This document shows, piece by piece, positions 49,612-60,237 of a stretch of DNA of 64,000 nt; the stretch's first letter is position 1; each line of letters begins with the position of its first letter. The notes beneath the pieces are model-generated. The model was given only the letters and a program-made list of their open reading frames with translations, had not been told where the DNA came from and did not search any database. Both the position numbers and the translations under genes were made by a program. The stretch comes from Bacillus sp. BGMRC 2118. GTDB taxonomy: Bacteria > Bacillota > Bacilli > Bacillales > SA4. The stretch is taken from the NCBI GenBank assembly GCA_008364785.1, contig VTTJ01000004.1, positions 295,861 to 359,860 on the forward strand, given 5' to 3'.

Positions 49612-50679
49612 TTACTCAGCCTGCTCCATACGGGATGCCTGGTCTTCCATGATTAATGCGTTAATCACTTCATCCAGCTTTCCTTGTAGGATTTGATCAA
49701 GCTTTTGAATCGTTAATCCGATACGGTGATCGGTTACACGATTTTGCGGGAAGTTGTACGTACGGATACGTTCAGAGCGGTCACCTGTACCCACCGCTGA
49801 TTTACGAGTAGCATCCAGTTCAGACTGAATTTCTCGTTGGATTTTATCGTATACACGCGCACGTAATACCTTCATTGCTTTTTCTTTATTCTTAATTTGA
49901 GACTTTTCATCCTGACACGATACTACCGTATTAGTCGGAATATGAGTAAGACGTACAGCAGACATCGTTGTATTTACCGATTGTCCACCAGCTCCACTTG
50001 ATGCAAACGTATCTACACGGACGTCCTTATCATGAATTTCCACTTCTACCTCTTCTGCTTCTGGAAGAGCAGCAACTGTAGCCGTTGATGTATGAATACG
50101 TCCACCTGATTCTGTTTCCGGAACACGTTGAACACGGTGTGCACCATTTTCAAATTTAAGTTTTGAATAGGCACCTTTACCGTTAATCATAAAAATAATT
50201 TCCTTGTAGCCACCTACACCAGTAGATGAAGCTTCAATCACTTCAGTCTTCCAGCCCTGAGCCTCAGCAAATCGGGAATACATACGATAAAGGTCCCCTG
50301 CAAATAGCGCAGCTTCATCTCCACCCGCAGCTCCACGAATCTCAACGATAACGTTCTTATCATCATTCGGGTCTTTCGGTAATAATAACACTCGTAATTG
50401 CTCTTCAAGATCCGTAATTTGGTCCTCAAGCTCTTTTACCTCAAGCTTCACCATCTCACGCATCTCAGCGTCCAGCTTTTCCTCAAGCATTTCCTTAGCA
50501 TCCGCTAATTGCTCACGAGCACTCTTATATTCACGGTAAGCCATTACCGTATCCTGTATATCCGATTGTTCCTTTGAATATTCACGAAGCTTCTTCGGAT
50601 CATTCACAATATCCGGATCACTCAAAAGCTCATTCAAACGTTCATAACGATCTTCTACCGCCTGCAAACGATCTAGCAC
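49612..50679 (-). CDS. prfA: Peptide chain release factor 1
   Basis: Class I release factor for UAA/UAG. The GGQ motif that triggers peptide release is at 231-233 ([12 protein letters not shown]), and the stop-codon-recognition PxT motif is PET (187-189), typical of RF1. 355 residues, normal. It precedes prmC, which methylates its Gln. Confidence 0.97.
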   Translation of the reverse strand: MLDRLQAVEDRYERLNELLSDPDIVNDPKKLREYSKEQSDIQDTVMAYREYKSAREQLADAKEMLEEKLDAEMREMVKLEVKELEDQITDLEEQLRVLLLPKDPNDDKNVIVEIRGAAGGDEAALFAGDLYRMYSRFAEAQGWKTEVIEASSTGVGGYKEIIFMINGKGAYSKLKFENGAHRVQRVPETESGGRIHTSTATVAALPEAEEVEVEIHDKDVRVDTFASSGAGGQSVNTTMSAVRLTHIPTNTVVSCQDEKSQIKNKEKAMKVLRARVYDKIQREIQSELDATRKSAVGTGDRSERIRTYNFPQNRVTDHRIGLTIQKLDQILQGKLDEVINALIMEDQASRMEQAE

Positions 50680-50756
50680 GACAATTCACCTCATTTTTTT
50701 GCCATAACATTCTAATTATAGTATAGAGAAAATGCGTAGTCAAAGCAAATCATGTT

Positions 50757-50774
50757 GGTGCCTGTCACTTGTCG
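50757..50774. repeat. Family D REP-like unit, copy D2, at the 3' side of the second RAYT
   Basis: GGTGCC-T-GTCAC followed by TTGTCGA. It has the same core and TGTCGA outer box as the other D copies, with one arm imperfect. It lies within 25 bp of the RAYT stop codon. Confidence 0.7.
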
Positions 50775-50778
50775 AGTT

Positions 50779-51372
50779 TTAGTGATTCATCTCGTGCAGC
50801 ATGTACTTTTCCCTTACTACTTCTGTTTTGATTTCAAAATACGTTTTATATTTTTCTCTTTTTTCCACTTCTGTTCCTGTAAATATAGCGAGTAATACTG
50901 AGGGACTAAGGAAGTAAGGTGGGTATTTTTCCTTTCCACCGAGGTAACGAAAACTGCTGTACGGGTAATCTTCTGGCTGTTCAACAACTTTTGCCCTGAC
51001 AGGGTTTAGATGGATATATCTGCTTACCTCTAACATACCAAATGTATTCGGGATAGGATCACTGAAGAATCGGCTTTCAAACACATGACCTGTTAAACGA
51101 TAACGGTTGTTATAGTAGCTTGCGTACCGTTTATTGATAATTGCCATTAGTGTGGATAAAGATGTAGTGGTTGTCTTAAGCTGAAGATGATAATGATTCG
51201 TCATTAAACAATAAGAGGCTAGTTCAAATGGGTGGTTTAACATTGTCTTACTCAGTATAGAAAGAAATACACGAAAGTCCCGATCATCTAAATACAATGC
51301 ATCTCTTCGGTTTCCTCTAGATACAACATGGTAAAACATTTCCGGATTCCATAAACGCTTGTTTCGCGGCAT
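50779..51372 (-). CDS. REP-associated tyrosine transposase (RAYT), Y1_Tnp family, copy 2
   Basis: A 197-residue HUH endonuclease of the Y1 superfamily. FYHVVSRGNRRDALY at the N-terminus is the RAYT-type opening. The HUH motif is MTNHYHLQL (H60, H62), and candidate nucleophile tyrosines are in RYASYYNNRY (83-91). VSRYIHLNPVRA and YPYSSFRYLG follow. It is clearly diverged from the RAYT at 12581-13153. Family D palindromes lie on both sides (50757-50774 and 51484-51519). RBS is AAAGGAGTGAAGTT. It appears intact. Confidence 0.9.
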   Translation of the reverse strand: MPRNKRLWNPEMFYHVVSRGNRRDALYLDDRDFRVFLSILSKTMLNHPFELASYCLMTNHYHLQLKTTTTSLSTLMAIINKRYASYYNNRYRLTGHVFESRFFSDPIPNTFGMLEVSRYIHLNPVRAKVVEQPEDYPYSSFRYLGGKEKYPPYFLSPSVLLAIFTGTEVEKREKYKTYFEIKTEVVREKYMLHEMNH

Positions 51373-51483
51373 AACTTCACTCCTTTGGAGGTAACTGCCG
51401 CTAATCTAAACCGTCACTTTAGTAGAAGATCTATTCATTAATTCGTTACAGGGGTATGATTCTCCTGCTAAATATAAATAAAA

Positions 51484-51519
51484 TTCGACAAAAACCGGGT
51501 GGTGCCTGGCACCACCCGA
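51484..51519. repeat. Family D REP-like palindrome, copy D3, at the 5' side of the second RAYT
   Basis: TTCGACA, then CGGGTGGTGCC-T-GGCACCACCCG, an 11-bp perfect stem around a single base (51496-51518). It lies directly after the stop of the lipoprotein gene and about 110 bp before the RAYT start. There is no T-tract on the minus strand. Confidence 0.85.
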
Positions 51520-51523
51520 TCTA

Positions 51524-51970
51524 CTACCTATTCCCATCTCCATCATGTACGCGTACGTGGATATGGTAGCGCGGGACAGCTTTGGTGATGTCTTTTAGTA
51601 GTTTGTGTCTTAGTTTATCTTTGTCATCTTCGTTGAATGATTTTGCCGAGTGTACGGTAACATAGGCATCGTTTCCGTTTATAAAGACAGAGCCAGGTGT
51701 GACATCTTTGTGCATATCGATTACTTCTCTAATTTTATCTTGGTCAGTACCGATATTCGGTCTGCTTTCTGTCACGTTAATATAATTGTTAGGACTCTGG
51801 TTTGGTATGAACTCTTCATCTGCTTCCAGGTCTCGTTCATAAAATCCGTCTTTGTTCGTGCCACTTTTCATTAGCCTTGCACCGTTAGCATCTTCTGTTG
51901 TTTGAGTATTGGAACATGCCGCACTTATCAATACGAGTAAACCTATGCAAAAAAGCAGTATGCTTCTCAT
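51524..51970 (-). CDS. YhcN/YlaJ-family sporulation lipoprotein
   Basis: A 148-residue lipoprotein with an N-terminal signal and lipobox LISAACSN. The mature part (DKIREVIDMHKDVTPGSVFI, NGNDAYVTVHSAKSFNEDDK) fits the YhcN/YlaJ family, members of which are found in the inner spore membrane. The precise role is unknown. It lies between tdk and the second RAYT; the start follows GGAGGGATAGACG. Confidence 0.82.
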   Translation of the reverse strand: MRSILLFCIGLLVLISAACSNTQTTEDANGARLMKSGTNKDGFYERDLEADEEFIPNQSPNNYINVTESRPNIGTDQDKIREVIDMHKDVTPGSVFINGNDAYVTVHSAKSFNEDDKDKLRHKLLKDITKAVPRYHIHVRVHDGDGNR

Positions 51971-52028
51971 CGTCTATCCCTCCTATGGATAGGTTCCCCT
52001 CTGAGTGCATACTGCTTACATGGAAATT

Positions 52029-52640
52029 TTAGTATGTTTCTTGTTTTAATGATAAGCTCATTGGCTTGTTCTTTACTTCATGACAATGTCTACAACGCGG
52101 CTCATACGATTCCGATGCACCAACTAAAATGATTGGATCATCATATGAAGCAGGGTTCCCGTTGATTAAACGCTGTGTACGGCTAGCTGGTGAACCGCAT
52201 GATTGACATACAGCCTGCAATTTCGTCACATGCTCTGCTATTGCCATAAGCCTCGGTACTGGACCAAACGGCTCCCCTTTAAAATCTTGGTCTAGTCCGG
52301 CAACAATCACACGATGCCCACGATTAGCCAGAATTTCGACAACCTCTAAAATATCCTCATCGAAAAACTGAACCTCGTCGATTGCGACTACATCAACATC
52401 TGCTGTCACTAGCTTCACAATATCATGAGAAGAGGATACAGGTCTTGCAATTACAGAAGTACCATTATGCGAGACTACATTTTCTTCACTATAACGATTA
52501 TCAATTGCTGGTTTATATACTTGGACATGTTGTTTTGCATATTGTGTTCTTTTCACTCGTCTAATGAGTTCTTCAGATTTACCTGAGAACATACTTCCAC
52601 AAATCACTTCAACCCAACCGCTTTTTCTCATTTCGTACAT
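52029..52640 (-). CDS. tdk: Thymidine kinase
   Basis: Phosphorylates thymidine in salvage. 203 residues with the P-loop GSMFSGKS (15-22), the catalytic/Walker B region [14 protein letters not shown], and a zinc site from CQSCG and [19 protein letters not shown] matches Bacillus Tdk, which supports the start. It sits between rpmE and prfA, as in B. subtilis. Confidence 0.97.
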   Translation of the reverse strand: MYEMRKSGWVEVICGSMFSGKSEELIRRVKRTQYAKQHVQVYKPAIDNRYSEENVVSHNGTSVIARPVSSSHDIVKLVTADVDVVAIDEVQFFDEDILEVVEILANRGHRVIVAGLDQDFKGEPFGPVPRLMAIAEHVTKLQAVCQSCGSPASRTQRLINGNPASYDDPIILVGASESYEPRCRHCHEVKNKPMSLSLKQETY

Positions 52641-52750
52641 AACGGGGTCTCTCCCTTCCTACCTAAACAATGTACCATATAACGTTAGTCTGTCATTACA
52701 TTCATGTATTATAATGGCTATTTTCGCCAAAAAACTTCTATATAAAAAGT

Positions 52751-52785
52751 AAAAAAGCAGACAAGAGATGAACACACTTGCCTGC
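52751..52785 (-). terminator. Rho-independent terminator of rpmE
   Basis: The minus strand has GCAGGCAAG, an 11-nt loop, then CTTGTCTGC followed by TTTTTT. It is about 70 bp past the rpmE stop codon. Confidence 0.85.
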
Positions 52786-52853
52786 CTTTAAGTTTTAAGT
52801 TGATAAGCTTGCATTCTATAATAGGGCCTGAATAAACTCCAGAATGACCGGAA

Positions 52854-53054
52854 TTACTTAAGACCGTATTTCTTGTTGAATCGATCTACACGTCCATCAG
52901 CAGTAGCAAACTTTTGACGTCCAGTATAGAATGGGTGACATTCGTTACAAACCTCGATTTTAACTTCTTCCATTACAGATCCGCTTTCGAATTCGTTACC
53001 ACATGCACACTTAACCATAATCTTTTTATAGTTTGGGTGAATTCCTTGTTTCAT
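52854..53054 (-). CDS. rpmE: 50S ribosomal protein L31 (zinc-containing form)
   Basis: A 66-residue large-subunit protein. The zinc ligands of the C-plus form are present: CAC in [12 protein letters not shown] and CNEC in [11 protein letters not shown]. In B. subtilis this form is replaced by YtiA under zinc starvation. The start follows GAAGGAGATGAAAAC. It is downstream of rho with its own promoter. Confidence 0.97.
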   Translation of the reverse strand: MKQGIHPNYKKIMVKCACGNEFESGSVMEEVKIEVCNECHPFYTGRQKFATADGRVDRFNKKYGLK

Positions 53055-53162
53055 GTTTTCATCTCCTTCGGCCCTGAAACCTTTTTTGAATCAGAGTAAG
53101 TTTTATCACATGAGATCTATAGTAGGCTTAAAAAACCTACAGCTAAAATCACACATGATGAA

Positions 53163-53191
53163 ATTATAACAGGACTAGATTTGTTTTGCAA
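53163..53191 (-). promoter_or_regulatory. rpmE: Sigma-A-type promoter of rpmE
   Basis: The minus strand has TTGCAA (53191-53186), 17 bp, then TATAAT (53168-53163) with a TG extension. The leader of about 100 nt contains a GTAGGTTT/AAGCCTAC hairpin, possibly regulatory. Confidence 0.65.
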
Positions 53192-53212
53192 CCTTGCATT
53201 TATTGTAAAAAA

Positions 53213-54490
53213 TTACGATCTAGATGATGTACCTTTTTTATCTTCATTCATTAGTTCAAAGAACTCATCATTTGTTTTCGTTGCACGCATTCGCTTCATG
53301 AAGCGCTCTGTGAAATCAGGCGCATCGGATAACCCACGGCGAATTAACCATAGTTTCTCTAAATGATCTTTTGGAACAAGTAGTTCTTCTTTTCTCGTAC
53401 CAGAGCGGCGAATATCGATAGCCGGGAAAATTCTCTTTTCTGCAAGAGAACGATCCAAATGCAGTTCCATATTCCCTGTTCCTTTAAATTCCTCATAAAT
53501 GACATCATCCATACGTGAACCAGTCTCCACAAGTGCTGTTGCTAAGATTGTTAAGCTTCCGCCTTCTTCAATGTTACGTGCCGCACCGAAGAATCGTTTT
53601 GGACGGTGGAACGCTGCAGGATCAATACCACCTGATAACGTACGTCCACTTGGAGGAATTACGAGATTGTATGCTCTCGCTAAACGAGTGATACTATCCA
53701 TTAATATAATGACATCTTTCTTATGTTCAACTAAACGCATCGCACGTTCTAGTACTAGCTCCGCCACTTTAATATGGTTTTCAGGTACTTCATCAAACGT
53801 TGAGCTAACCACATCTCCGGCAACCGATCGCTCGATATCGGTTACTTCCTCAGGACGTTCATCAACTAGCAGGACAATGAGTTCTGCTTCTGGATGATTC
53901 GTTGTAATGCTGTTAGCAATTTCCTTTAACAGCATCGTCTTTCCTGCCTTTGGAGGTGCAACAATTAATCCACGTTGTCCGAATCCTACTGGTGCGATCA
54001 AATCCATAATTCTTGTTGATAAAGAAGTAGGGCTTGTCTCAAGGACAATTTGACGATCAGGATATAGCGGTGTAAGTGCAGGGAAGTGAACTCGTTCCTT
54101 TGCTGTTTCAGGATCCTCGCCATTTACCGCCTCTACATGAAGCAAACCATAGTAACGTTCATTTTCCTTTGGCGGCCTTACCTTCCCGGATACTTTGTCC
54201 CCATTTCGAAGATCAAAACGTCTAATTTGAGATGCTGAAATATAAATATCTTCAGAGCTTGGTGAATAATTAATTGGACGTAGAAATCCAAAGCCCTCCG
54301 ATTGAATAATTTCTAATACACCTTCCATAAACATAAAGCCGTCTTTTTCAGCTTGGGCTTTTAGAATGGAAAAGATTAATTCCTTTTTTGTTAATTTACT
54401 GTAGTATGAGATTTTAAAGTTTCTTGCAAGCTCATATAAATCCTTTAGCTTCATTTCTTCTAAATGTGAAAGAGTAAGACTATTACTCAT
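53213..54490 (-). CDS. rho: Transcription termination factor Rho
   Basis: A 425-residue hexameric RNA helicase. It has an N-terminal Rho-N domain ([18 protein letters not shown]), an RNA-binding cold-shock-like domain ([16 protein letters not shown]), the P-loop [18 protein letters not shown], and Walker [16 protein letters not shown]. The Q-loop and R-loop regions are intact. It lies between glpX and rpmE in conserved order. Confidence 0.97.
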   Translation of the reverse strand: MSNSLTLSHLEEMKLKDLYELARNFKISYYSKLTKKELIFSILKAQAEKDGFMFMEGVLEIIQSEGFGFLRPINYSPSSEDIYISASQIRRFDLRNGDKVSGKVRPPKENERYYGLLHVEAVNGEDPETAKERVHFPALTPLYPDRQIVLETSPTSLSTRIMDLIAPVGFGQRGLIVAPPKAGKTMLLKEIANSITTNHPEAELIVLLVDERPEEVTDIERSVAGDVVSSTFDEVPENHIKVAELVLERAMRLVEHKKDVIILMDSITRLARAYNLVIPPSGRTLSGGIDPAAFHRPKRFFGAARNIEEGGSLTILATALVETGSRMDDVIYEEFKGTGNMELHLDRSLAEKRIFPAIDIRRSGTRKEELLVPKDHLEKLWLIRRGLSDAPDFTERFMKRMRATKTNDEFFELMNEDKKGTSSRS

Positions 54491-54901
54491 GAAAACACCA
54501 CTCTTTTGGAATTTTTATGTACGTCACATGCAAGCGCTTATGTATCCATCTTTTCAAAAATACAATATCAAATCTATAGTAGATATGATATAGGATGGAA
54601 AGGATAAGATAATTGAGGTTTCTTCGAAGTTATGTTTGAAGAAGTGTGTAAGCGAATGAAACACGTAGCAATTCTTATTTTACCCTTATTTATACGATTT
54701 AATCAACACTGTAATGGTAGAAAACATTTAGACAGATTCTGCAACAAAGACAAATAATTTGTCAAAATAACAAGGAGCAGCTCATATTTTGACACTGCTC
54801 CTCATTTATTTAGTTTGTTTTTGATAAGAAATTGGATATCTTTTTGTCAATAATAAAATTTAAGCTGACGTGTGCTACTAAAACGTGCAAACACCTTTAT
54901 T
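54491..54901. other. Non-coding region between glpX and rho
   Basis: No gene. It holds a GGAGCAG/CTGCTCC hairpin at about 54773-54797, which may be the glpX terminator although its T-tract is broken (CTTGTTATTTTG). The rho promoter must lie in the right-hand part but no convincing -35/-10 pair was found. Confidence 0.55.
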
Positions 54902-55870
54902 TTAAGGCTTAATCACAAGATTTGGCTTCTTGTTTAAGCTGTGACGGCCATCAATAAAGCGAACTGTCCCTGACTTTGCACGCATAACTAACGATTGCGT
55001 TGTCCCACTTGTTCCTGTAAATTGAACACCTCGCAGTAATTCACCATCTGTTACCCCTGTTGCCGCAAAAATCGCATCGTCACCCTTTACTAAATCCTCC
55101 ATACGAAGAACACGGTTTACATCTTCAATCCCCATCTTCTTACAACGAATTAGTTCTTCTTCTGTTTGCGGCAGAAGCTTTCCTTGGATTTCTCCACCTA
55201 GACATTTCAAAGCAACTGCTGCAATGACACCCTCAGGTGCACCGCCTGAACCGAATAAAATGTCTACTCCTGTATGATCAAATGCTGTATTAATGGCACC
55301 TGCCACATCACCATCTGTAATTAATTTTATACGAGCTCCAGCTTCCCTAATTTCATTAATAATCTTTTCGTGACGTGGGCGATTTAAAATCGTGGCCACT
55401 ACGTCTTCAATGTTTTTATTTTTCGCTTTGGCTACGGCCATTAAGTTATCATAAACTGAAGCATTAATATCAATTTTCCCAACAGCCTCTGGACCTACCG
55501 CAATTTTATCCATGTACATGTCCGGCGCGTGTAGAAGATTACCATGGTCTGCAACTGCCAATACAGCTAACGCATTCCAGCCACCAGTAGCGACAATATT
55601 CGTCCCTTCTAACGGATCGACAGCAACGTCAACACGGGGACCATAACCTGTACCCAGCTTCTCACCGATATAAAGCATTGGCGCTTCATCCATTTCACCT
55701 TCACCAATGACAACTGTTCCCTTCATCGGTATTGTATCAAACACATCACGCATAGCAGAGGTTGCTGCATCATCTGCTTCATTTTTTAATCCTCTTCCCA
55801 TCCACCTTGCTGATGCTAATGCTGCCGCTTCAGTTACTCGGACAAGTTCCATTGATAAACTACGTTCCAT
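54902..55870 (-). CDS. glpX: Fructose-1,6-bisphosphatase, class II (GlpX)
   Basis: Hydrolyses fructose 1,6-bisphosphate in gluconeogenesis. 322 residues. The metal-binding motif is [17 protein letters not shown], followed by [17 protein letters not shown], and [16 protein letters not shown] is near residue 215. The start follows GGGAGAGGAAGAGA. It lies between murZ and rho, as in B. subtilis ywjI. Confidence 0.96.
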   Translation of the reverse strand: MERSLSMELVRVTEAAALASARWMGRGLKNEADDAATSAMRDVFDTIPMKGTVVIGEGEMDEAPMLYIGEKLGTGYGPRVDVAVDPLEGTNIVATGGWNALAVLAVADHGNLLHAPDMYMDKIAVGPEAVGKIDINASVYDNLMAVAKAKNKNIEDVVATILNRPRHEKIINEIREAGARIKLITDGDVAGAINTAFDHTGVDILFGSGGAPEGVIAAVALKCLGGEIQGKLLPQTEEELIRCKKMGIEDVNRVLRMEDLVKGDDAIFAATGVTDGELLRGVQFTGTSGTTQSLVMRAKSGTVRFIDGRHSLNKKPNLVIKP

Positions 55871-55938
55871 TCTCTTCCTCTCCCTTGCCTATCCCGAATC
55901 ATCATTTTTCTTTTCTTTTGGCTCTGTTAAACGATAAT

Positions 55939-56066
55939 GTTGATTTCCGTGGAAGGTACTCGCTTTCCGCGGGGCGGGCGTTGAGCCTCCTCGTCGCTTT
56001 GCTCCTGTGGGGTCTCACCTGTCCCGCTACACCCGCAGGAGTCTCGCACCTTCCACTACAATCAAC
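55939..56066. repeat. GC-rich 128-bp hairpin repeat, copy 2
   Basis: It starts GTTGATTTCCGTGGAAGG and ends CCTTCCACTACAATCAAC. Length is identical to copy 1 at 2033-2160 and orientation is the same, with only scattered differences. It lies between murZ and glpX. Confidence 0.88.
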
Positions 56067-56112
56067 TTCTGCTTAAAAAATCAACACTGTACTTTAACAT
56101 AGCCTTTCTTAA

Positions 56113-56166
56113 AATAAAAATATGTTATACCAATTGTTTGTATCCACAATTAGTATAACATATTTA
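56113..56166 (-). terminator. Rho-independent terminator of murZ
   Basis: A 20-bp nearly perfect stem, AAATATGTTATACTAATTGT with its complement at 56119-56138, is followed by TTTTATTTTA on the minus strand. It begins 14 bp past the murZ stop codon. Confidence 0.88.
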
Positions 56167-56179
56167 ATGTATTATGTGA

Positions 56180-57466
56180 TTATGAATTTTGCAGCTGTTC
56201 GATTTCTTGCTCAGACATGCTTTCGCGCCATATAACAGCTCCTAATCCATTTAGCTTATCAACAAGGTTTTCATAGCCTCGGTCAATGTGTTCAAGACCT
56301 GTTACTTCTGTAATTCCTTCTGCCATTAATCCTGCAACAACTAATGCAGCACCTGCTCTGAGGTCACTAGCTCGAACCTTTGCACCTTGTAATTTTGATG
56401 GACCATTAATAATGGCTGAACGTCCTTCTACCTTAATGGTGGCATTCATTCTACGAAGCTCATCAATATGTTTAAAGCGTGCACCATAGATTGTGTCCGT
56501 TACAATACTAGACCCATTTGCTTTTGTTAAAAGGGAAGTTAACGGTTGCTGTAAGTCAGTCGGGAAACCGGGATAGACGAGAGTCTTAATATCAACAGGC
56601 TTTAAATGATCAGTCCCTCGTACTAAGATTTGATCATCCTTTGACTCTATTGAGATACCCATTTCACGTAGTTTCGCAATTAAAGACTCTAAGTGTAATG
56701 GTATGACATTATCAATTAACACTTCTTCACCCATTGCCGCTCCAAGAATTAAATAAGTGCCCGCTTCGATACGGTCTGGAATAATAGAGTGTCTGCAGCC
56801 ATGTAAGGAATCTACACCATCGATACGGATGACATCCGTTCCTGCACCTTTAATTTTTGCACCCATGCTCGTTAAAAGTGTGGCAACATCAATAATTTCC
56901 GGTTCCTTTGCTGCATTCTCAATGATTGTACGCCCTTTAGCACGTACCGCTGCAAGCATAATGTTAATCGTTGCACCTACAGACACAACGTCTAAATAAA
57001 TTCTAGCACCCTTTAATTCATCTGCACGTAAATAAATAGCACCTTGCTCATTTGTCACTTCTGCTCCCAATGCTTCGAATCCTTTAATATGCTGGTCAAT
57101 CGGACGAGGCCCTAAGTGACATCCACCAGGTAATCCAATCACTGCTTTCTTAAAGCGACCAAGCATCGCTCCCATCAAATAATAGGATGCACGAAGCTTT
57201 TTTACCTTTCCATTTGGTAAAGGCATGGAGATCATTCTTGATGGGTCTACAATAATTTCATTTTCATTTAATGAAACTGTTCCACCGATTTCTTGTAATA
57301 AATCTGATAAAATTTGCACATCTGAAATATTCGGTAAACCATCTATAATTACGGGAGAATCAGCCAGTATGGTTGCAGGAATTAATGCAACCGCACTATT
57401 TTTTGCTCCGCTAACACGAACTGTTCCTCTTAATTTATTGCCACCTTCAATTTTAAGCTTTTCCAT
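56180..57466 (-). CDS. murZ: UDP-N-acetylglucosamine 1-carboxyvinyltransferase, second paralogue (MurZ/MurAB)
   Basis: The same reaction as MurAA. 428 residues. The catalytic Cys is C116 in [16 protein letters not shown]. The [11 protein letters not shown] and [17 protein letters not shown] motifs are intact. Its place between fsa/fba and glpX-rho is that of B. subtilis murAB. The C-terminal [13 protein letters not shown] differs from MurAA. Confidence 0.95.
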   Translation of the reverse strand: MEKLKIEGGNKLRGTVRVSGAKNSAVALIPATILADSPVIIDGLPNISDVQILSDLLQEIGGTVSLNENEIIVDPSRMISMPLPNGKVKKLRASYYLMGAMLGRFKKAVIGLPGGCHLGPRPIDQHIKGFEALGAEVTNEQGAIYLRADELKGARIYLDVVSVGATINIMLAAVRAKGRTIIENAAKEPEIIDVATLLTSMGAKIKGAGTDVIRIDGVDSLHGCRHSIIPDRIEAGTYLILGAAMGEEVLIDNVIPLHLESLIAKLREMGISIESKDDQILVRGTDHLKPVDIKTLVYPGFPTDLQQPLTSLLTKANGSSIVTDTIYGARFKHIDELRRMNATIKVEGRSAIINGPSKLQGAKVRASDLRAGAALVVAGLMAEGITEVTGLEHIDRGYENLVDKLNGLGAVIWRESMSEQEIEQLQNS

Positions 57467-57810
57467 ATATGTCTCCCTTCTTCCTCAAAGACGCAAGGCT
57501 AAATAGACGACTGGCTATTTTGAATAGCCCATCCACAATTCTATTACTTTTTAGTTTACACGAAATGTAAAAAAATATGTAATGATAAGGTAAAATTGTG
57601 ACAAATTATCTAGCTTAGGAAGAATTAGTATTTTTATTTAATTTTCTACTATCATACCATATAACATACTAATTGTTTAAGGCGATATAACGAACAAAAG
57701 CGGCTAGTCCATCATAAGATCGACATTGTAGTTGGTCTACATAAGAGCCAGGGGAATTACTATCAGGGATTCAGGCAAACTCTTAACAGAGGGATTGTAG
57801 TTAAATAAAA
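57467..57810. other. Non-coding region upstream of murZ
   Basis: About 340 bp of AT-rich sequence without a supported gene, presumably including the murZ promoter. It ends at a MITE-like element. Confidence 0.5.
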
Positions 57811-57811
57811 A

Positions 57812-57991
57812 GACTCTCCTCTAAAACTTTGTTGCTTTAGTACAATTATTCTGGGTTTACAACCTGATTTAGAAGCAATCTTAGGTTTGATTAGAAAAGA
57901 GCAACTCTCTTTTTTTTTAGAAGTATCAAGATACTAAAGTGAAAATTTGGATTTTAGGATTATTACAAATAGCAACAATCTATACGCAGAC
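57812..57991. mobile_element. MITE-like element, copy 4, inverted, with 8-bp target duplication
   Basis: The left end GACTCTCCTCTAAAACTTTG and the right end AGCAACAATCTATACGCAGAC are the family ends in inverted orientation. It is flanked by AATAAAAA (57804-57811 and 57992-57999), a perfect 8-bp direct repeat. The right-hand duplication is the T-tract of the fsa terminator. It is 180 bp long and non-coding. Confidence 0.82.
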
Positions 57992-57993
57992 AA

Positions 57994-58016
57994 TAAAAAA
58001 ACGGCCATATAGGCCG
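57994..58016 (-). terminator. Rho-independent terminator of fsa
   Basis: The minus strand has CGGCC-TATAT-GGCCG followed by TTTTTTT. It begins 4 bp after the fsa stop codon. Its T-tract overlaps the target duplication of the adjacent MITE-like element. Confidence 0.85.
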
Positions 58017-58020
58017 ATTT

Positions 58021-58662
58021 TTAACGATTCTCCCAATCTGCAAGGAATTGTTCAATTCCCTTATCTGTCAGTGGGTGGTGGAAAATTTGCATGATGACTT
58101 TAAATGGTATGGTTGCAATGTGTGCGCCACGAAGTGCTGATTCTGTAATATGTTGTGGATGACGAATAGATGCTGCAATAATCTCAGACTGAATCCCATG
58201 AACAAGGAAGATTTCTGCAATTTTTGAGATTAATTCTAATCCATCATGACCGATATCATCAAGTCTACCTAAAAATGGTGATACATACGTCGCACCCGCT
58301 CTTGCTGCAAGAAGCGCTTGGTTTGCAGAAAAAATCAGCGTTACGTTTGTCTTAATCCCTAATTCTGTGAAGACTTTTACTGCCTTTAATCCGTCTGGAG
58401 TCATTGGCACTTTTACCGTAATGTTCGGTGCAATTGCTGCTAATTTCTTTCCTTCTTCAATCATTTCATCTGCTTTCAGGCTGATTACTTCTGCACTAAC
58501 CGAACCCGAAACTTCAGCAGTGATTTCTCTTAGGCGATCTTCAAATGAAACACCCTTTTCCTTTGCTACTAATGAAGGGTTTGTTGTGACACCCGCTAAA
58601 ACTCCTAAAGCATTTGCTTCTCTGATTTCATCAATATTGGCTGTATCAATAAAAAATTTCAT
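58021..58662 (-). CDS. fsa: Fructose-6-phosphate aldolase / TalC-type transaldolase (YwjH)
   Basis: A 213-residue class I aldolase of the small transaldolase group. The Schiff-base lysine is K84 in [25 protein letters not shown] and [12 protein letters not shown] are diagnostic, as is the C-terminal [15 protein letters not shown]. Whether it acts as transaldolase or fructose-6-phosphate aldolase cannot be decided here; Bacillus members are usually called transaldolase. It is 91 bp downstream of fba. Confidence 0.92.
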   Translation of the reverse strand: MKFFIDTANIDEIREANALGVLAGVTTNPSLVAKEKGVSFEDRLREITAEVSGSVSAEVISLKADEMIEEGKKLAAIAPNITVKVPMTPDGLKAVKVFTELGIKTNVTLIFSANQALLAARAGATYVSPFLGRLDDIGHDGLELISKIAEIFLVHGIQSEIIAASIRHPQHITESALRGAHIATIPFKVIMQIFHHPLTDKGIEQFLADWENR

Positions 58663-58717
58663 GCTTATTCCCCCTAAGTTTAGAAAAACTGTTATTAGTG
58701 TTTCTTATGTACGCGTC

Positions 58718-58743
58718 AAGAAAACCGCCTTTTTGAAGGCGGT
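58718..58743 (-). terminator. Rho-independent terminator of fba
   Basis: The minus strand has ACCGCCTT-caaa-AAGGCGGT followed by TTTCTT. It begins about 10 bp past the fba stop, so read-through is needed to reach fsa unless fsa has its own promoter. Confidence 0.85.
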
Positions 58744-58753
58744 CTCCATTTTT

Positions 58754-59611
58754 TTATGCTCTGTTAGATGAACCAAATTCACGCATTTTACCTTGTACCG
58801 TTTCTTTGATTGTATCACGAGCAGGACCTAGGTATTTACGTGGATCGTATTCGTTTGGCTTAGCTGCTAGCACTTCACGTACTTTTGCAGCAGAAGCAAT
58901 TTGGTTTTCAGTATTCACATTGATTTTAGCTGTTCCAAAGGAAATCGCTTTTTGAATATCCTTTGTTGGGATACCTGTGCCACCATGAAGAACTAAAGGT
59001 ACACCTGTTGCCTTTCCGATCTCTTCCATTTCCTTAAAACCAAGATTTGGTTCTCCCTTGTAAGGACCATGAACAGAGCCAAGTGCTGGTGCTAGGCAGT
59101 CAATTCCTGTACGAGTAACTAACTCTTCACACTCTTTTGGATCAGCATAGATGACACCGTCAGCTACAACGTCATCTTCTTGTCCACCTACCACACCAAG
59201 TTCAGCTTCAACTGATACTCCGTGGAAATGCGCAAGCTCTACAACCTTTGTAGTTGTTTCGATATTTTCTTCGAATGGGTGATGAGATGCATCAATCATA
59301 ACAGATGTAAAACCTGCATGAATGGCTTTTGCACAAGATTCAAAGCTTGAACCATGATCTAAATGAATAGCTACAGGCACTGTAATGTTATAGTCTTCAA
59401 GCAACGCCTTAACCATTGCTACAACAGTCTTAAAACCACCCATATAACGAGCAGCACCTTCTGATACTCCTAAAATAACTGGAGAATTTTCTTCTTGAGC
59501 CGCAAGTAAAATTGCTTGAGTAAACTCTAAATTGTTTAAGTTAAACTGACCTACAGCATAACCTTCTTCTTTTGCTTTAATAAGCATTTCTTTCATTGAA
59601 ACTAAAGGCAT
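58754..59611 (-). CDS. fba: Class II fructose-1,6-bisphosphate aldolase
   Basis: A zinc-dependent glycolytic aldolase of 285 residues. [11 protein letters not shown] holds catalytic D85 and zinc ligand H86. [11 protein letters not shown] and VLHGGTGIP contain the other zinc His ligands and phosphate-binding residues. It lies between spo0F and fsa as in B. subtilis. Confidence 0.97.
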   Translation of the reverse strand: MPLVSMKEMLIKAKEEGYAVGQFNLNNLEFTQAILLAAQEENSPVILGVSEGAARYMGGFKTVVAMVKALLEDYNITVPVAIHLDHGSSFESCAKAIHAGFTSVMIDASHHPFEENIETTTKVVELAHFHGVSVEAELGVVGGQEDDVVADGVIYADPKECEELVTRTGIDCLAPALGSVHGPYKGEPNLGFKEMEEIGKATGVPLVLHGGTGIPTKDIQKAISFGTAKINVNTENQIASAAKVREVLAAKPNEYDPRKYLGPARDTIKETVQGKMREFGSSNRA

Positions 59612-59710
59612 GTTAAATCCTCCTTATGTATCTATCCTAAGAACCTTGGGATGCATGACAATCACTACTATCATACCCTAGTAACCACTAATTATGTAGC
59701 TTCTTGCACT

Positions 59711-59742
59711 GAAAAAAGCCAAATTAGTGAAAACTATTGGCT
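59711..59742 (-). terminator. Rho-independent terminator of spo0F
   Basis: The minus strand has AGCCAATAGT, a short loop, then ACTAATTTGGCT followed by TTTTTC. It is about 65 bp past the spo0F stop. Confidence 0.75.
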
Positions 59743-59805
59743 CTGGTTTCAGTTTATAGCATACCAACTATTGTCGAAAACGGCAATTCATTAAGTTGGT
59801 ACATT

Positions 59806-60177
59806 TTATGAACGAATCGGTAAATACTTTCTGACTGCCTCTCTTATATCATCAATATCAAAAGGCTTCGCAAAATGCGTGATGGCACCAAGGTCCTTTG
59901 CTTCTTGAATCATATCCAGTTCACCATAAGCAGTCATGATAATGACTTGGATATCCTTGTCCTTCACTTTCATACGCTTTAATATTTCAATTCCATCCAT
60001 ACCCGGAATTTTCATGTCTAATAAGACAAGTTCAGGAGAATGCTTATCTACGATGTCAAGTGCTTGAAAACCATTTGCAGCTTGAAATGTTTGATAGCCC
60101 TCTTTTTGAAATACTTCATTTAATAGAATCCGAATCCCAAATTGATCGTCTACAATTAATAGTTTTCCACTCACCAT
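59806..60177 (-). CDS. spo0F: Sporulation phosphorelay response regulator Spo0F
   Basis: A single-domain receiver of 123 residues that takes phosphate from Kin kinases and passes it to Spo0B. The acidic pocket D10/D11, phosphorylated D54 ([10 protein letters not shown]), T82 (IIMTAYGE) and K104 (HFAKPFD) are all at the B. subtilis numbering. There is no output domain. The start follows TAGGAGTGAATA. A sigma-H promoter lies upstream. Confidence 0.97.
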   Translation of the reverse strand: MVSGKLLIVDDQFGIRILLNEVFQKEGYQTFQAANGFQALDIVDKHSPELVLLDMKIPGMDGIEILKRMKVKDKDIQVIIMTAYGELDMIQEAKDLGAITHFAKPFDIDDIREAVRKYLPIRS

Positions 60178-60209
60178 TATTCACTCCTAGTCTTTAACTA
60201 ATGAAAGTA

Positions 60210-60237
60210 ATTCTACTTTTCCTGCCAAGTTTCCTTC
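60210..60237 (-). promoter_or_regulatory. spo0F: Sigma-H promoter of spo0F
   Basis: The minus strand has GAAGGAAAC (60237-60229), 12 bp, then GTAGAAT (60216-60210), matching RnAGGAWWW-N12-RnnGAAT with one mismatch. TTTGTCGGAA, one base from a Spo0A box, lies upstream at about 60256-60266. B. subtilis spo0F is likewise sigma-H and Spo0A dependent. Confidence 0.7.
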
